Under the pieces are notes generated by a model. The model searched no databases, was not told the DNA's origin, and worked only from the letters and a program-made list of their open reading frames with translations. A stretch of 64,000 nucleotides of DNA from Cryptomeria japonica (lineage: Eukaryota; Streptophyta; Pinopsida; Cupressales; Cupressaceae), in NCBI RefSeq assembly GCF_030272615.1, contig NC_081411.1:213275744-213339743 (forward strand). Direction: 5' to 3'. The first letter of the stretch is position 1, and each line of letters begins with the position of its first letter. Below are positions 24,006 to 35,554 of this stretch, piece after piece. A program made the translations under genes and the position numbers.

Positions 24006-27000
24006 TGTAGTACCCCTGCCCTAATCAATCTCTAACCTTGGTTTAATCTTGATTAGTTTATCTTAATATAATGTTAAAGTCAGATGTTTGATTTAACGCA
24101 TAGCTGTTGATGTGGTTTTCACACTAGTTGTATGCTAGTTGTTTAGTGTACCTATTTCATGGTATTAATATCGAGCTAACGCTCTCATTAAGTTATTATA
24201 TATGTATGCATGTATGATCTTTGGTTGCAGGAGATTTCAGGTACAACGCCGCATGAGTGCGAGGTTCGTCTTCACCTGGATTTGTAGGTTTGAGTGTACC
24301 TTTTTAATCCTTAGAGTTGGATTAGGTGGTCGTAAGACCCTGGTTGACCTTCATCGTGCTCGAGTGAGCATCGTCAGTCGTCGTCGGTGTTCCCTTTTTG
24401 TTTGGGTTTGCGAGTTATCTGTTTGGTTGACCTTCTCAGTTTGCGTGCTTGGTGTGTATGGTTAAATTGATTAAGTAGTCCTTAGTAATTATCTTGATTA
24501 AATATGCGTTTGTGCATTGAAGATTAATGGGCTAAATTAATCGGGATTTCATTATGCGATTTTCGTTGATATTGGATTGCTCGTTTTAAATTGGAAGTAA
24601 GTTCGATTAAATGCATTTTATATATGCTGTTGAAAAAGAAAGTTTTGTATTTTATCGCAATAGACTTAATTGTATTCTGTTGGCTTTTGAAATTTGAAAG
24701 GTTAAATTGAATTGATTGAGGAAATCGATTTTGGATTTGAAAAGCAAGTCAATTTGTTGTGATAGTTAGAAAGGATTAAATTTTGAGAATTATTTGTAAA
24801 TAAAAAATTTTAAATTCCAAAAATAGAATTTTTGGTCAACTCTTCCATATAACCCAAAATTTGGGGAAAATTGAAAAGATGGACATTTATGGAGAAGTTT
24901 TGGTTGGAAAAAAAATAAAAAAATAAAAATATTTTGGGAGATGAAATTGGGGGTTTTGGGAGGAGTTCTTCTGGATCTGGCAGGATTGGGCTCTCCTTCA
25001 GCTCTTCCAGGAATGCGTATGAAGGTAGGAATTACCTTAACTGCTCTATTGGTAGAAAACAATATCTAGTTGCTTCATTGTGTTAAAATGGAACCTGTTG
25101 GCTCAATATGAGTCTTTGTTGAAAGATTGGGTTGGGGTTGGGAAAACTTACCATTCTGGAAATCATATTGTTAGTCTCTTTATGAGACTGTGTTTTATTA
25201 TTATGGGGTTTGCTGTGTTGAAAGGAAGTGTTTAAACCCATATCTCTAATTAGAGAAAGATGGATTTCTTGTATGTTTAATCGAAATATAGAATTTCGGA
25301 CCAGTTCATTGTTATTCCATTTTTTTTTAGAAAACGAACTGTGTGTTTAAAAGAAAATATAATTTAAGTCACTGTGCGTTTTGTTTTTTTTGTGACTGTT
25401 GTTGGGGTTGGAGGGCGGGGAGCGGAGCTCCACCCGCTCCTCCTCCCCTTTCCCCCCCGCACGTTCCCCGCTTGCTCCCCCGTTTCCCTGGTTCTCCACA
25501 ATTGGTGTGTGGCCGTGGCAGTCGCGGCTCACGGCGGTGGCCGCAGGGGCCGCGGTGGCCGCAGGGCGCCGCGGACCTGCGGGCACCACCGTGAGCGCCG
25601 CCCGCGAGCCTTCTCGGCGCTGCGGCTAGGGCACGGCCCGCCCTCGCCTCGTTTTTTTAAAATGCGTTTTTTTTTGTTGGTTGTTTTAAGTCATAGTTTT
25701 TAAATGGTTTTTTTTTTAATGTATTTTTTTTTAGTATTCAAAAAAATGCATATGATATGTAATATCATTTTAATTTATGTTATTTTAATTCTGAGTTTTA
25801 ATTAGTTCTTAAACTTGATTAAGGCGGCATAATAGTGGCAAATGCTAGTTGATATTGATTAATTTTATAATGGAGTTTATAGGTTAATTGTCATTCAACT
25901 TCATTTCGTGACTTATGCCCTCTGTCTAATTAAGTTCTACAATTGTTATTTCGCAATTGAATATTGTTGTTTATATTCTTATTGATCTTGGATTAATAAA
26001 TCTAGATCTTACCTTCTAGCTGATTAGAGCATTTGGCTAATTGAGGTATTATTGTTTAAAAACAAAATAGAATAATGTGTTATTGGAAAATCGTTGAAAT
26101 ACGATGTAATTACTATTTGATGATGTTAAATATTATCTTAGAACATATCATTTGAGTAATCGAGAAGTGAGTGAGATATTTTACCATTGATCGTAGAAAT
26201 TGAAACGATGTGCTTTTGGAAATGATTATCTTCATTAGATTCTCTTTTCATAATTATATTCTGTGATCCGTATTATGCATCTGGGATTGAAAAATATGAA
26301 ACTGTAGAGGACGGTTTTGAACCAGTATGTTTATGACGTTTTGATTGGAGATTAAATACCTTGTTTAATTGATTAGTGGTTGTCTGAGTTTTATTAATAT
26401 GAATTTGGTTTAAAAACTCTTTATGGCTTTATATGTCTGTTCGATGCTTTGAACCTTCAAGAGTTAGAAAACCAAGAACAACTTATCCCTAGATGAGGTA
26501 GATAACTGTAATTTGATATAGATCTTGTAGAAAACTTGATCGACTTTTTATGATTAAATCAATTTGAGGAAATATTGTCTTTTCTGATTATTGCCTTTGC
26601 GAGTTTAATTTCTGTATTCGCCTTTAATTATGAAACGGCAAGAGTGCCTTGTTTGATAGGACCCTGTCTTATGGCTTGACTTGGGGTACCTGTTTCAGTC
26701 CCCGATTCCGAGTTGACTGTTGTATTGTGGTAGTGTCGTTGTTGATCATATCCTCTTTGTGTGAGTCGAGTAATGATTTGTGGTTGACCATTGTTGTTCG
26801 GGTCTCTAGTTAGAGTACCGTCAGTAAGTGTTTATCTTTGAGTCATGTTTGACCAAATGGTTGTCCTCTTCTTCTTGAACTCCGTTCGTCTGACCATGTG
26901 TATTCCCTGGTTTTGAGTTCGTCTGAGTTTAGTCTAGTGTCGTATGGGAAAGTGGCTTTCGATTGGGGGCCGCGCCCAAAGTGGCTACTGGGTAACCCGT

Positions 27001-28351
27001 CGGAAGTGAGTCTAATAAGTGATAACCTTTAAGTAGATTAGAATGTAATCTCTAAGTAAGATAAATGTGCCTCACACATGGGATGAGTGCTATCATAGAC
27101 TCGACATGCTGTGAGAAGGCCTGAAATGGCAAACCATCATCCTTGTCACCATGAGAGGATGTGTGGGTCCACATGAGGCTTGGATGGGCCGGAAGCTCGG
27201 ATTAGGTTGCCAGGGTGACCCAGTGTATGGGGCCGGGACCTATGAAGACTTGCCATGGTATCCATACCAGGTTGTGTGATGACACTTGTCCCTGCGTTCG
27301 CTAGTGTGTTGTCATTTTGTCCTGTTAGGAGTACCTTTGTGGGTCGTCCTTTTGTCTCTGCCCTTGCGAGTATCGGTTTCATGTTAGTCCTTGGGTGGTG
27401 ATGACTCAGTTTTTTGGATGCTCTTCTGGACCTTTGTATTAGCTTGATTTTATTCAGCTGGATCCTGTTCTTTTCAGGGATCGTTTATGTATTGATTGAT
27501 CGATGCGGTCGCTTGTATATTATTTATATTTCGCCTTGATGGCCGGATTGTAATTGGTGTAACCTCTTGTATTCTTAACTTTATTAATTATCAGAGGGGT
27601 CTTGCAGTTGAGCAGACCCGGAGATGTAGCCCTTTAGGGGTGAACTCCGAGATCACTATGGTGTTATGTGATGTATTCTCTTATGTTTCCTTTATTCAGC
27701 TTTATCATGTATGATTAACTTATGTTAGAATGGTTAAGTGGATAAATGGAATTAACTTTAAATGCTTATATTCAGTCCCTTCTTGAATGCCATGTTGATC
27801 GAATGCGTAAGTGGTTTAGATGAGATGTATCGTAGATGCATGTATGCAATCGTCTTTTAAAATGCAATGAATTGGAATATGAAGGAATGTAACTTAGAGT
27901 AATGGAATCTATTCAGTTGTGGTTAGAAAATTAAGTATGCTTGAAAAGATCTCATATGTTTATGATGAAATTCTAGTGTGTTAGAATGTTAGATGTATGG
28001 CTTGTATTTTTATGAAAAGCTTGAATGAAGATTATGAATAGATCTTAATGGATGAATCTTTGCTTGTGATTTATATTTCCATATTTTGAAAGAAATTATC
28101 CTGATTAAGAATTATCTCGTTATTAAGATAATCAGCTTATTGGATTAATTGTGTGAGTTAAGTGAATTGTGAAATTTAAGTAATCTCGTTGGGAAACTCT
28201 TTAGGTGTTAGTTGATGTCTTCTACTTTGTAATCTGAATCTTTGATAGCTTGTTGTATCTTAATGTGGTGTAACTTTAAAAAAAAAAATTATTGCACTCT
28301 ATTCTTGTATTATGGCTTAATCCCTTCGGGGTTTCCTGTCGAGGCATTACA
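24006..28351 (+). repeat. LARD 3' LTR (4,346 bp)
   Basis: Near-identical copy of 15952-20300, ending GGCATTACA directly before the second GAAGG. Its GC-rich block is at 25406-25652 and is about 18 bases longer because a GGCCGCAGGG-type motif is duplicated. Confidence 0.95.
25406..25652. other. GC-rich, CpG-dense block inside the LARD 3' LTR
   Basis: Counterpart of 17370-17598, with one extra ~18-bp GC-rich repeat. The CpG sites are largely kept in both copies, with a few CpG-to-TpG differences between them (for example near 17518). Confidence 0.8.
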
Positions 28352-28918
28352 GAAGGTTCCCCACGCACATGTGAAGGTTTTCTTCTCTTGATCTTCAGGT
28401 GCTATCTTGATCTGATTGTAACCAAAGAATCCATCCATTAATGAATACATCTCATATCTAGCAGTCATATCTACTATCATGTCAATGTTGGGCAATGGAA
28501 AATCATCTTTTGGACATGCCTTGTTGAGATCCCTGAAATCTATGCAAACTCTAATAGATTTGTTTGCTTTTGATACAGGTACTATGTTGGATATCCATTC
28601 TACATAGTCTATAGCTCTGATAAATCTAACTTTTAGCAATTTCTCTAGTTCAGCCTTGACTAGTAGTGCCACATGAGGATGCATTTTTCGGAGTTTTTGT
28701 TTGACTGGTTTAACTCCTGGTATAATAGAGAGATGATACATGATGAGATCAGGATCTAGTCCTGGCATATCTGAGTATGTCCATGCAAAGTTAATCTTCT
28801 TTTCTAAAAATAGATTGGTGAAATCTTTTAACTCTTCTGCTGACAGTGATTGGGCTAAATGAATGACATGCGGTATCTCTTGACTCCCAATGTTCACTGG
28901 CTGAGTTGGTTTGATCAA
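28352..28918 (-). pseudogene. pol: Tat reverse transcriptase (N-terminal part)
   Basis: Minus-strand start of the gypsy reverse transcriptase, with WISNIVPVSKANKSIRVCID, FRDLNKACPKDDFPLPNID and DGFFGYNQIKIAPEDQEKKT. The DGFFGYNQ aspartate is the first catalytic residue of the palm. The frame is open from 28918 up to the LARD boundary and continues at 15946 on the other side. Open sequence beyond 28352 is read-through into the LARD LTR and is not part of the gene. Upstream, a stop at 28931-28933 separates it from the spacer region in the same frame. Confidence 0.94.
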
Positions 28919-30700
28919 TATGGAAGATCTCTCCTAGAAGTGGCTCGGCAGTATATCAAGTACCTCACCTTTAGGCGCCTCATAGAGGTTTTCACCTTTG
29001 GGTATGTCCTTTATTTTCTCTTTTTTAGAGTCTGACACCGCCACAATGTGGTTTTCGCTATCAGATCTTTTATTCTTATTTTTCTTGTTTTTGTGACTAA
29101 GATACTTGATATTCGCTTCAGTCATGTTTTCATTTTGTTCGCTGGTGGAAGAGTACATGGGTTCAACTGCATTGAGATAGTAGGCTAGTGTATAGTCATT
29201 GGCAAAAATAGGCACGTTCAAGGGTTGGTTATAAAGAGTATTATCAATCAGTTCTAGATGTATTAAGGATAAGGTTGGTATAGGCTCAAGGGAGTTCACG
29301 GTACTATCATCATTGTTTCGAACTGACTAGTCGAGTTCCATAATACTACTATGCGTATGTGTCTCGAGACTAGGAAGATTTATGACACGATTATCGTCAT
29401 TCATGTTAGTATTTATTGGACCTAACTCAACCAACCTACTTCTAGCATCATCGTGTACTTCATACTAGGCTACATACAGTGGTATAATAGTAGACAATAT
29501 TTCATTATTCATGATAGAGTAGTCATAATGCGTTGTTGAATAGTTGTTGTCATAGATAGAGCTCCTGTCTGAGCCATCAGAGTCATAGGATGGAGTTGCT
29601 GACTCATCTTCAAGTGGTTTAGTGAAGGTATATATAGTATCAACACCCACATCCTTGATGTTGCAAGTTCCTTCTTGATTTGGTTCATTGATTGCTTGCA
29701 TTTGACACACTTGTGGACATGAATTTGATGATTCTGTTAACCCTTGTCGTCTATTCCATTCAACTTCTTTTGGACTGATGATTGGTTCTCTTGCTCTAGC
29801 TTCTAGTTCTTCTTGTGTGATTCCGTACTTGATTTGTCCTGTCTCATTAGGATAATTGGTAAGTGAAAGACTTGCTTGTGTCCTTTCTTTCTTCAGTTGT
29901 CGGTCATAGTCTTCTTGTCATTTTAATTTGATTTCTTCTATTTCCTTTTGCATTCTTAGGCATATCAGCTCTTGTGCGTCATCTATGGTATCCTTGAGTT
30001 CTTCAAGTGTTTATGTAGTAGATGTATCTGAGATGTAATCTGGACCCCATTCATACTCATTTGAATCAGTTTCTGAGTCATCTACCTGTTGTCTGCCAGT
30101 ATATGTGACTGGAATGTTCAGTGGTGCAAACAATTCTCTGATTCTATATATTTCATCTCTCATATTCTCTGGAGCATCTACTTCATGTGGTATCATAGCT
30201 GATACAACTGGAACTTGATTACCATCTATTTCCTTTCCCTAGGTGGGTAATTCTTTTTGTTCACCATCACATTCCTCCTGAGTTTTTTGAGTATTAATTT
30301 CTTGTGTTGTTAGAGGTAGTACCTTTTTCTTCCACTTACGTTGATGGCAAGGTGTGTGCTTCTGATCTGATGACTTTCTTGGATCATATCCCAGTCTAGC
30401 TTTATCATTGGTCAACTTAGTTTGTAGCTGAATAGGTTCAACAATACCTTTTTGACATTTGTCGAGAGGACCAATACCTGAATATCCCATGCGTTGAAGC
30501 ATCTTATAGCTTGGACCATATTGCGTTGGAGAAATCTCACAATGTCATATTTCTTTATCTGCACTATCTTCTTTGAAGAGTGATTTAAGGACATCATCCC
30601 CTTCTATTTCATCTGCAAGAGAAGTAGAGGACTGTATAAAGGTGCCATCATAAATGACTTTTGGAGTTGAAGTTTGTGGCCTCATGCCCTCTGATGGTTT
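28919..30700 (-). pseudogene. Tat spacer between protease and RT, with a G-patch-like motif
   Basis: About 1.8 kb of low-conservation coding sequence in the same frame as gag, protease and RT, cut by stops near 29300, 29464, 29711, 30010, 30238 and 30503. Near 30400-30500 it reads MGYSGIGPLDKCQKGIVEPI followed some 15 residues later by LGYDP. This glycine pattern resembles the G-patch, an RNA-binding motif found next to the protease in some retroviruses and in some plant gypsy polyproteins. The rest is rich in acidic, serine and asparagine residues and has no known fold. The gag-pol frame is continuous here apart from nonsense codons. Confidence 0.75.
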
Positions 30701-30706
30701 TCTTGA

Positions 30707-31279
30707 CTATCTTGGTGATGGAGGAAGAGACGCGAGTGAGAGTATAGGCTCTATCTTGTAACCATCCATGCCAGTGTTTGTGATTTTCAGTTTCTTTTCC
30801 AAATCTTTTAGCAGAGATTCTGAACTTTCAGCTATGGAAGCTGCTCTATTATTAGGAACAAAAGCATCAACACCTTGTGTTAATGCATTGCAGGCATAGC
30901 TTGTATCGGCAAGAATACTGACCTGTACTCCATTATAAGGAAACTTTAGACATTGATGGTACATAGATGGTACTGCTTTCATTTCATGAATCCATGGCCT
31001 ACCTAGTAAGATGTTGTATGAAAGATGAAGATCCAGGACTTGAAAAATGATATCTCTCTCCACAGGTCCTACTTTGATTGGTAATGATACCAGTCCCTTA
31101 GAAGTTCTTTCTTCTTTATCATAAGCCTTGATTGTTATCTTCTTTGCTGGATCAATAACATTTTCAGAGAATCCCAGCTATGTTAATAGATTGTAAGAAC
31201 AAATATTCAACCCAGTGCCTCCATCTATCAAAACACGTTTAACGCGGTGTTTATGGATCATGGCTTCAATGTGTAATGG
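30707..31279 (-). pseudogene. pro: Tat aspartic protease region (degenerate)
   Basis: Processes the gag-pol polyprotein in active relatives. The catalytic motif appears as LIDGGTGLN near 31215-31240, with DGG in place of the more usual DSG or DTG, a variant known among Tat-type proteases. It is followed by DIIFQVLDLHLSYNILLGRPW near 31000-31060, the usual ILLGRPW motif of gypsy proteases. A TAG stop lies between the two motifs (about 31180) and a stop lies near 31280 at the border with gag. It lies between gag and the spacer, in the same frame as both. Confidence 0.88.
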
Positions 31280-33277
31280 CTAGTTATGTGGATGACTCGG
31301 TGAGTTATCATCTTCTTCAGAGAACGTGAGGTAATGAGGGGAGATCAGGTGAGCTACCATAGATTGAAATTGATCTACGTCTAAATCTTTTGGAACACTG
31401 ATGGTAAGTAGAGCCTTGTCTAGGACTTCTTTATGAGCAGAAGAGATCTTAAGCAGTTCTAGAATGGAGATCTGAGCATTGGTTCTCTTTAATTGTTCAA
31501 CAATACTATAGCCAGGAGAAGACGATGAAACTAGTTGCTTTGATTTGGCCATGATTGTGTCTATTTGTTTATTTGGCAGTTTTGATGTTGTTTGATCAAA
31601 AGTGGAGGAACTATCTCCTGGGAGAGAAATCTTCCTTTGAGCACGAGTAACGACATTAGCAGCTTGTGCTTGATTTTGATGATCCTGGACTATGATCACA
31701 TTGCAATATTCAGGTTGAACAGATTCAATCATGTTGATCACATTATCATTGTTAGTGTAAGTATAATTGACTCTAGCTCCTCCCTTGGATTTTGAGGAAT
31801 CTTCTTGTTCATAAGTGGGTAAGGGATCTTTAAAGGCCTTATGATCAGCATTAGTTGCATGATTTCCCACAATGATCTTGCCTGCATCAATGAGATCTTG
31901 TATTTCATGGCAGAGTTTCATGTAGTGGTTTATGTTATGTCCCTTGTTTCGATGGTAGTCACAGTACTCATTTTCTCTCCACCATTTGGGTCTAATTTCT
32001 GGGTCATAGGGTCGGGAATTGTCTGGCAGTGTTATCAGATTATTTGCCAATAAAGTTTTAAAAGCTGATTCATATGACTCATCTAGAGGAGTAAACTCAC
32101 GCTTAGGCTTTGAGACCCAAGGTTTGTCTTTAAACCACTCTCTTGTTTTCTTTGGGGGATTCTCTGTTGTAGTTTCAGCTGCCTTGAGTGCTTGTGTGCC
32201 ACTGGCTAAGTTAAATATTGTGGATTTTGTTTTTTCTTGAATAGTATCTACCACTCCATCGCTAACAACATTCTTGTTGCTGTCTTTGCTATATTTCCAG
32301 TATTTACTCTTTTCTTTAGAGCTAGAACCTTGCAATGTTTCTTTCCAAAGTGACATATCTCCCTTTTTGATAAGTACATCTTCCATTCTCAGGGTGTTAT
32401 CTACCATTTTGTTGAATGAAGGGTGCACTTGCATCTGGACACTGTATTTCAATTCAGGGACTAAGTTGTTGATGAAGATGTCCATTTTCTCAAGATCTGG
32501 GATAGTCCGTGAATATCTAGAGAACATCTTTCTCCATCATTGGAGGAAAGTGAGAAAGGGTTCTCCTGTCTTTTGTCTGGTACTGCAAAGCTCTATCACA
32601 GTGACTGGATGATGAATTTTGTATGAGTATTGTTGCAAAAATAGTTGGATTAGTTCTTCAAACGTTTTTATCCCTTTGGATAGACTTGCGAACCATTCCA
32701 TTGCTTGACCTCCTAAACTCCTTGGGAAAAGGTGCATGAGGTATGTTTGATCATGCATGAACTCCATACAAGCGGCACAGAACTCTCTGACATGATCTTG
32801 AGGATCTAAGGTACCATCATACTTGTCAAATTTTGGTATCTCAACTCGTGAAGGAAATGGAGACATGTAAAGGTTTTTGTCAAATGGGAATGGGCATATT
32901 GTGTCCAAAGAATATTGTTTTGGCGTTTTATCTTTGTTTTCTATTCTTGTGACTGCAGTTTGTAATGCTTGCATTTGTTTGCTCATTTTTCCCCATGGTG
33001 TCTCTTCCTCTTTAGCAACGAGGGCCTCCACATTATAACCAGTAGGGGGTTTGGCACCTTGTTTTGCTAATTCTAGGAAATAGTCTTCTGTTTCCCTAGC
33101 CATGATGACCTTCATCATTTTTCAGAATTCTTTATTATTCTGACATCTATGTACTTCATCTTTAGGAGGTTCAGGAAGCTCAGACTTAGTTAATGAATCG
33201 TTGTTAGTGGCATGATTGCTGAAGTCATCGTGAGTGTTTTGTTTATTAGTTTCTCTTTCTTGTCTTTCCCTAGACAT
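31280..33277 (-). pseudogene. gag: Tat gag (degenerate)
   Basis: The frame can be traced from the ATG at 33277 (MSRERQERET). It contains the retrotransposon gag core: MSPFPSRVEIPKFDKYDG, DPQDHVREFC, LFPRSLGGQAMEWFASL and FEELIQLFLQQYS between about 32900 and 32620. A zinc knuckle typical of this clade is near 31930-31970 (CDYHRNKGHNINHY), but the last cysteine has become tyrosine. Stops at 33122-33124 and 32537-32539 interrupt the frame. The C-terminal part is hydrophilic. Start choice is the first in-frame ATG after the long leader; the internal ATG at 33118 is an alternative but would drop a plausible N-terminus. Confidence 0.9.
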
Positions 33278-35509
33278 GGTGGGAGATAGGGGCTGATCGA
33301 AGATTGGTATATCATAAACTGGTATCTGTGATGAGGACGGTATCTGTGATGAGGACAGTTTATTGTAAAAGGGGTTTTCTTTGAAGAATGGATTAAGAGA
33401 AGTAACTTAAGATCTGGTCTGGTTTCAAGAACGATCTATCCTGTGTAAGACGTTATCTAAGTTGACTTAGGTTTGATAAAATGTTCGTTTGAACTAGCTT
33501 AAAGATGATCGACAAAATCATGCAATGCAACGACAGAGGTACACTATCAAGGTTGTTTATGCTCAAGAGGATGATAACCAGTTTTAGGCTTGTTGTAGAC
33601 TGATCTAGGAAACTTTGACTATTTTGACTGACAAGATCAGGAATTCATATGACAGAGGATTGGATAGAGACAAGATTCTGACAGACAGAGTTTCAATGAC
33701 TGACGACTACTAGTTTTTGATAAGGATTGATGTTTTGATGACTGATAAAGACTAGTTTGGACACGGATAGAGTTTATCACTGAATTGTTTGATATTGTTT
33801 CATTTGTTTTCTCCAGTTTTGGTATTCCAGTTTTAGTTTTAGGGATGAAAACATAGAAAACATGCAAGATATATAACAATTCAATCACAACACGCTAACC
33901 CTATGGAAGTTGGCTTAGAGAAGAAAACCTTTGCTTGCTGACTTAGGTACACACCCAATAGCTAATCAGAATACGGTCACTGAGTCTCACGAAATGGATT
34001 CTTAACGCTGTATTAGCTGACTCCAAATGCTAATGGGGGCACGATATGGCAAGTGTCTTGGGAGAGTTACTATCTCTCTTGCACAAATATTATCAACCTT
34101 TCGGAGCTAAATCGGGTAGTTTCTATCTTATGGTTCTTAGTCAGGAATTCCGTTTGAAATTACCCCTTGAAGTCATGCAGGCATGATTGAGGCCTATAGC
34201 CTAACAAGGTATCGAAACAAGATGTAGTCACGTAAACGTGATTGAGACTGCGAGGCCCTACAAAATGCTCGATATGAGAGATCTCAAAGAGAAAACTCAA
34301 ATAATCCCATCCTCTGAGACTTTAATCACCAGAGGCCTATTTATTATAGTGAGTTAGAATGCTCAGGTCCAGCTATACTCACTTGGGTCATTCTCACAGG
34401 GTGATTACTTTTTCCCACTGTGACAGGCCCGCTAAAGGTACACAAATCTCAAAACTTAGAAAAAAACTTCGAGGGTCCATATTTCTGATTGTCTATAAAA
34501 GACAAGAGCATACTCTCCTACCTCTTAGATTTTTCTAAAAACATGAAAGACAGATTTGTTCTTTAACCAGATAGCAATTTAAGTGCCTAAGAAAATACTA
34601 AATGAATACACAATGTTTAGTCGATTCTCCTTAGGCACCCTGCAAAACCAATATGTCAGTAGTCATTTTCTTCTTGATTCTTTGGCATGCGTATGTTTGA
34701 TTGATAGATTCTTTGACAAGCGTCCTGCAAACATTAAAAGCCCAAAATTAGTTGCCAAAATAAAATAAAAAAATCATCAAAATAAAATTCTATCATGTAA
34801 ACTGTAAATCAAACTAATCTAACAAGAATTTCCATTTTATGACTATCCTAGTTATGAAAATTTTTGATAGTACTACACTCTGTTGTTTATAACTTTTTAA
34901 CAAAAACTAATTTGAACAATCGCTTCAGTGAAAATGTGGAAAAATTGGTTCTTCAAAACATATTAAAATTTGGGTTAGATCCAATAGTTCAATAAAAAGT
35001 TATGCCCTCCAAACCGAGACCATTTTTGACTATCATAGAAGAATAGGTAAAATGATAGTCCTGCACTCTGTCAATCATAACTTTCAAACCTAAACTATTT
35101 TGGAAAATCCGTTCGGTGAAACTATATAAAACTTTGTTTTCAACAACATATCCAAAATTTGTTGAGATCCAACGGTTCAATAAAAAATAATTCTCTTCAA
35201 ACCGAGACCATTTTTGACTGTCATAGAAAAATGAGTAAAATAACAGTCCTTCACTCTGTCAATCATAACTTTTAAACCCAAATATTTTGGAAAATCCATT
35301 TGGTGAACCTGTAGATAACTTGATTTTATAAAACATATCACAAATTGGTTAAGATCCAACGGTTCAATAAAAAGTTATGCTCTCTAAACCGAGACCATTT
35401 TTTACTGTCATAGAAGAACAATGAAAAAAGAAAGATTTTTATTTGCAAATTTAACACATGTTTATTAGTTATAAAAACCAAACATTAAATTTGTTCAAGA
35501 AACATTAGA
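33278..35509 (-). other. Tat 5' leader (non-coding)
   Basis: 2.2 kb between the primer site and gag with no supported ORF. It includes three copies of a 187-bp repeat next to the primer site (34850-35412). Short open stretches on either strand have no recognisable protein character. Confidence 0.7.
34850..35412. repeat. Three tandem ~187-bp units in the Tat leader
   Basis: Each unit contains CACTCTGT, AATCATAACTTT, a TCCAACGGTTCAATAAAAAG-like segment and AAACCGAGACCATTTTTGAC. The last motif recurs near 35012, 35199 and 35386, giving the period. Copies have diverged by perhaps a tenth by eye. Open stretches inside them are by-products of the repeat. Confidence 0.88.
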
Positions 35510-35549
35510 AATCTTGTAGTTGTGGGTTTGAGCCCCATGGTGGGCGCTA
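35510..35549 (-). other. Tat primer binding site within a 40-nt tRNA-Lys(CUU)-like segment
   Basis: Read on the plus strand, this segment matches the 3' part of plant tRNA-Lys(CUU), as I remember it, at 34 of 40 positions: from A37 next to the anticodon, through the T-arm and acceptor stem, to the CCA end (here CTA). The minus strand is therefore complementary to the tRNA, as a primer site must be. It ends five bases from the 5' LTR. All six mismatches are C-to-T or G-to-A. The 5' half of a tRNA is absent, so this is not a tRNA gene. Confidence 0.82.
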
Positions 35550-35554
35550 GAGAT

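Larger units (their letters stand above)
15952..28351 (+). mobile_element. LARD-like non-autonomous LTR retrotransposon with 4.35-kb LTRs
   Basis: A 12,400-bp element flanked by GAAGG (15947-15951 and 28352-28356). It has a 4,349-bp 5' LTR, a 3,705-bp interior and a 4,346-bp 3' LTR. The LTRs start TGTAGTACCC and end GCATTACA. An initiator tRNA-Met primer site and a perfect purine tract (AGGGGGGGAGAA) give plus orientation. The interior has no ORF above about 83 codons on the element strand and no gag, protease, integrase or RT motif. These proportions match LARDs, which depend on enzymes supplied by another element. It is inserted in opposite orientation inside the Tat RT. The LTRs are nearly identical, so it is young. 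Its autonomous partner is unknown. Confidence 0.93.

Noticed and set aside
28310-28351. C-terminal end of the open RT frame
   Set aside because: These codons are read-through into the LARD LTR; the gene is cut at 28352.
34989-35359. Two similar small minus-strand ORFs
   Set aside because: They are phases of the 187-bp tandem repeat, not related proteins.
35510-35549. A tRNA-Lys gene
   Set aside because: Only the 3' half is present, with no D-arm or anticodon, and it sits exactly where a retrotransposon primer site belongs.
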